DNA of 64,000 nt from Deltaproteobacteria bacterium (GTDB lineage: Bacteria > Desulfobacterota > Syntrophobacteria > Syntrophobacterales > Syntrophobacteraceae). How positions within the stretch are numbered: the stretch's first letter is position 1; each line of letters begins with the position of its first letter. The notes under the pieces are model-generated. The model did no database searches and was not told the DNA's origin. It saw only the letters and a list, made by a program, of their open reading frames with translations. The DNA lies in the NCBI GenBank assembly GCA_012517315.1, contig JAAYVE010000018.1, positions 48,291-112,290 of the forward strand, read 5' to 3'. Shown in pieces: positions 63,049 to 64,000 of this stretch. The position numbers and the translations under genes were made by a program.

Positions 63049-63282
63049 CTATTCGATGATTTCCAAAACAGCTCTCTTGCGAATCTTGGTCGAAGCGGCG
63101 CTCAGTATCGTTCGCATCGCACGGGCCGTACGCCCTTGCTTTCCAATCACTTTACCCAGGTCTTCCTTGGCTACACGCAGTTCGATCACAGATGTCTGTT
63201 CCCCTTCAATTTCGGAGACCTTCACCTTGTCTGGATTGTCCACCAAAGCCCGCGCCATAAACTCGATCAGTTCTTTCAACAT
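63049..63282 (-). CDS. khpA: KH-domain RNA-binding protein KhpA
   Basis: 77 residues, a single type II KH domain: [40 protein letters not shown] with the GxxG-type IGKQGR loop, and [20 protein letters not shown]. KhpA-like proteins bind RNA and sit between rpsP and rimM in many bacteria, as here. ATG at 63282 follows GGAGGTCACC. Confidence 0.95.
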   Translation of the reverse strand: MLKELIEFMARALVDNPDKVKVSEIEGEQTSVIELRVAKEDLGKVIGKQGRTARAMRTILSAASTKIRKRAVLEIIE

Positions 63283-63326
63283 GGTGACCTCCGGATTTTC
63301 TGCGCCGCAAACACACCCTCCACCCA

Positions 63327-63584
63327 TCAAGCCTCAGCCGCTGCCTGAACACCGTACTTACGAATCAAGCTTCTCACCGTGTCAGAGGGTTTCGCTCCCT
63401 GTTGGAGCCAATAATGAAGTCTCTCCGTGTTGAAGGTGACCTCGGGATTCTCCGGCAAAGGATTGTAAGTGCCGATACCTTCGATGAATCGGCCATCCCG
63501 CGGCGCCTCCGAAGAGGCCACGACGATGCGGTAAAACGGTCTTTTCTTCCTGCCCCCTCTAGCCAAACGAATGCGAACTGCCAT
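63327..63584 (-). CDS. rpsP: 30S ribosomal protein S16
   Basis: 85 residues. [40 protein letters not shown] and [20 protein letters not shown] are the S16 signatures. ATG at 63584 has AGGAGGTGAG upstream; the longer open frame to 63695 is not needed. It lies 223 bases downstream of ffh and may have its own promoter in that gap. Confidence 0.97.
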   Translation of the reverse strand: MAVRIRLARGGRKKRPFYRIVVASSEAPRDGRFIEGIGTYNPLPENPEVTFNTERLHYWLQQGAKPSDTVRSLIRKYGVQAAAEA

Positions 63585-63807
63585 GATGTGCGTCTCACCT
63601 CCTAAGAATGAATTTCGCTCGTGATTCCAGCGATGCCTCACCGGGTCAAGACCTTGGGCTGAGTGAGGGTGTGCTTCCCATGACTTCCAATGCAACAGGG
63701 GAAAAGTCCCACCGGAAAAGGACGTTTAGCGGCCGTGCAACCCTGAGCTGAAGCCAATGCCATTGACCACCGATGTAAATTAACTCGTATAAACCATTCA
63801 TCCCAAC

Positions 63808-64000
63808 TTAAAAAGGGAAAAATGCCCTCTTGCGCTTTCCCTTGCCTTTCTTTTTCTTTGTGCCGCTCACTCCCATCATCTGGCGCATCATCTTGCGGGC
63901 TTCGGAGTAGCTGTTGATGAGCCGATTGACGTCTTGGACCGAGGTGCCGCTTCCACTCGCGATACGGCGGCGCCTGCTGGCGTTGATGATGTCCACGTTC
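63808..64000 (-). CDS. ffh: Signal recognition particle protein Ffh (C-terminal part)
   Basis: Only the last 63 or so residues are in the window; the gene runs off the right edge. [20 protein letters not shown] followed by [20 protein letters not shown] is the end of the M domain that binds 4.5S RNA and signal sequences, then a basic tail ([16 protein letters not shown]). The in-frame GTG near 63996 is internal, not a start. Its position upstream of rpsP is the standard arrangement. Confidence 0.93.
   Translation of the reverse strand, partial: NVDIINASRRRRIASGSGTSVQDVNRLINSYSEARKMMRQMMGVSGTKKKKGKGKRKRAFFPF

Noticed and set aside
1..64000. CRISPR arrays, insertion sequences, prophage genes, rRNA
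   Set aside because: Looked for regularly spaced repeats, transposase or integrase motifs, phage structural genes and rRNA sequence; none seen.

Overview
The window is a gene-dense, GC-rich stretch of bacterial chromosome with almost entirely housekeeping content. No prophage, insertion sequence, CRISPR array or rRNA was seen. The gene set suggests an anaerobic Desulfobacterota (former Deltaproteobacteria) member, probably close to Syntrophobacterales. Pointers are an exported formate dehydrogenase beside selB and tRNA-Sec, DUF116 beside fmt and rsmB, a DUF6178 protein, a two-gene SufCB (SMS-type) cluster, a PF09936 methyltransferase inside the trmD-rplS operon, and LptFG. The taxonomic call is inference; no rRNA is present to confirm it.

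Left part (1-8.2 kb): the N-terminal part of a PhnD-like binding protein, then a formate dehydrogenase operon (fdhAB). FdhA carries cysteine where many relatives have selenocysteine, yet selB and the tRNA-Sec gene follow directly. Next (8.2-13.5 kb) come def-fmt-DUF116-rsmB and two orphan proteins. On the minus strand (13.6-18.4 kb) yhaM-like, holB, ricT and metG form an operon behind a good sigma70-type promoter. From 18.6 to 25.4 kb on the plus strand lie a DUF4126 membrane protein, a GTPase and a NYN-LOTUS protein, then a ferredoxin-nitroreductase, a small membrane protein and a B12-type radical SAM protein. The radical SAM gene now runs out of frame into the decayed 3' end of a cytochrome c peroxidase gene.

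Middle part: on the minus strand, a free-standing IF-2 C-terminal homologue, azlD, azlC, nadC, valS, an acidic protein and a dGTPase-like gene (25.7-33.3 kb). On the plus strand, lptF, lptG and a surface-glycan group: a DPM-like glycosyltransferase, an ArnT-like transferase, an exported sialidase-fold protein and a membrane protein (33.6-40.5 kb). A response regulator, a glycosyltransferase and a small membrane protein follow on the minus strand. Then come a broken tRNA-editing-domain gene, two universal stress proteins and a UDP-glucuronate-epimerase-like gene.

Right part: cheW, a Xaa-Pro peptidase, mnmA, mtaB, a DUF6178 protein, sufCB behind a 10-bp inverted repeat, a small exported protein, coaE, a hybrid histidine kinase next to a cyclic-nucleotide-domain/PhcB-like methyltransferase, and the conserved operon ffh-rpsP-khpA-rimM-trmD-PF09936-rplS-rnhB, read right to left.

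Most notable: two well-defined pseudogenes (a ThrRS-type editing domain with an 11-bp tandem duplication and a nonsense codon; a peroxidase remnant fused out of frame to a radical SAM gene), a cysteine formate dehydrogenase beside the Sec decoding genes and a divergent SelB, an orphan IF-2 C-terminal protein, a DUF4126-GTPase-NYN/LOTUS cluster, and a possible PhcB/sensor-kinase signalling pair.
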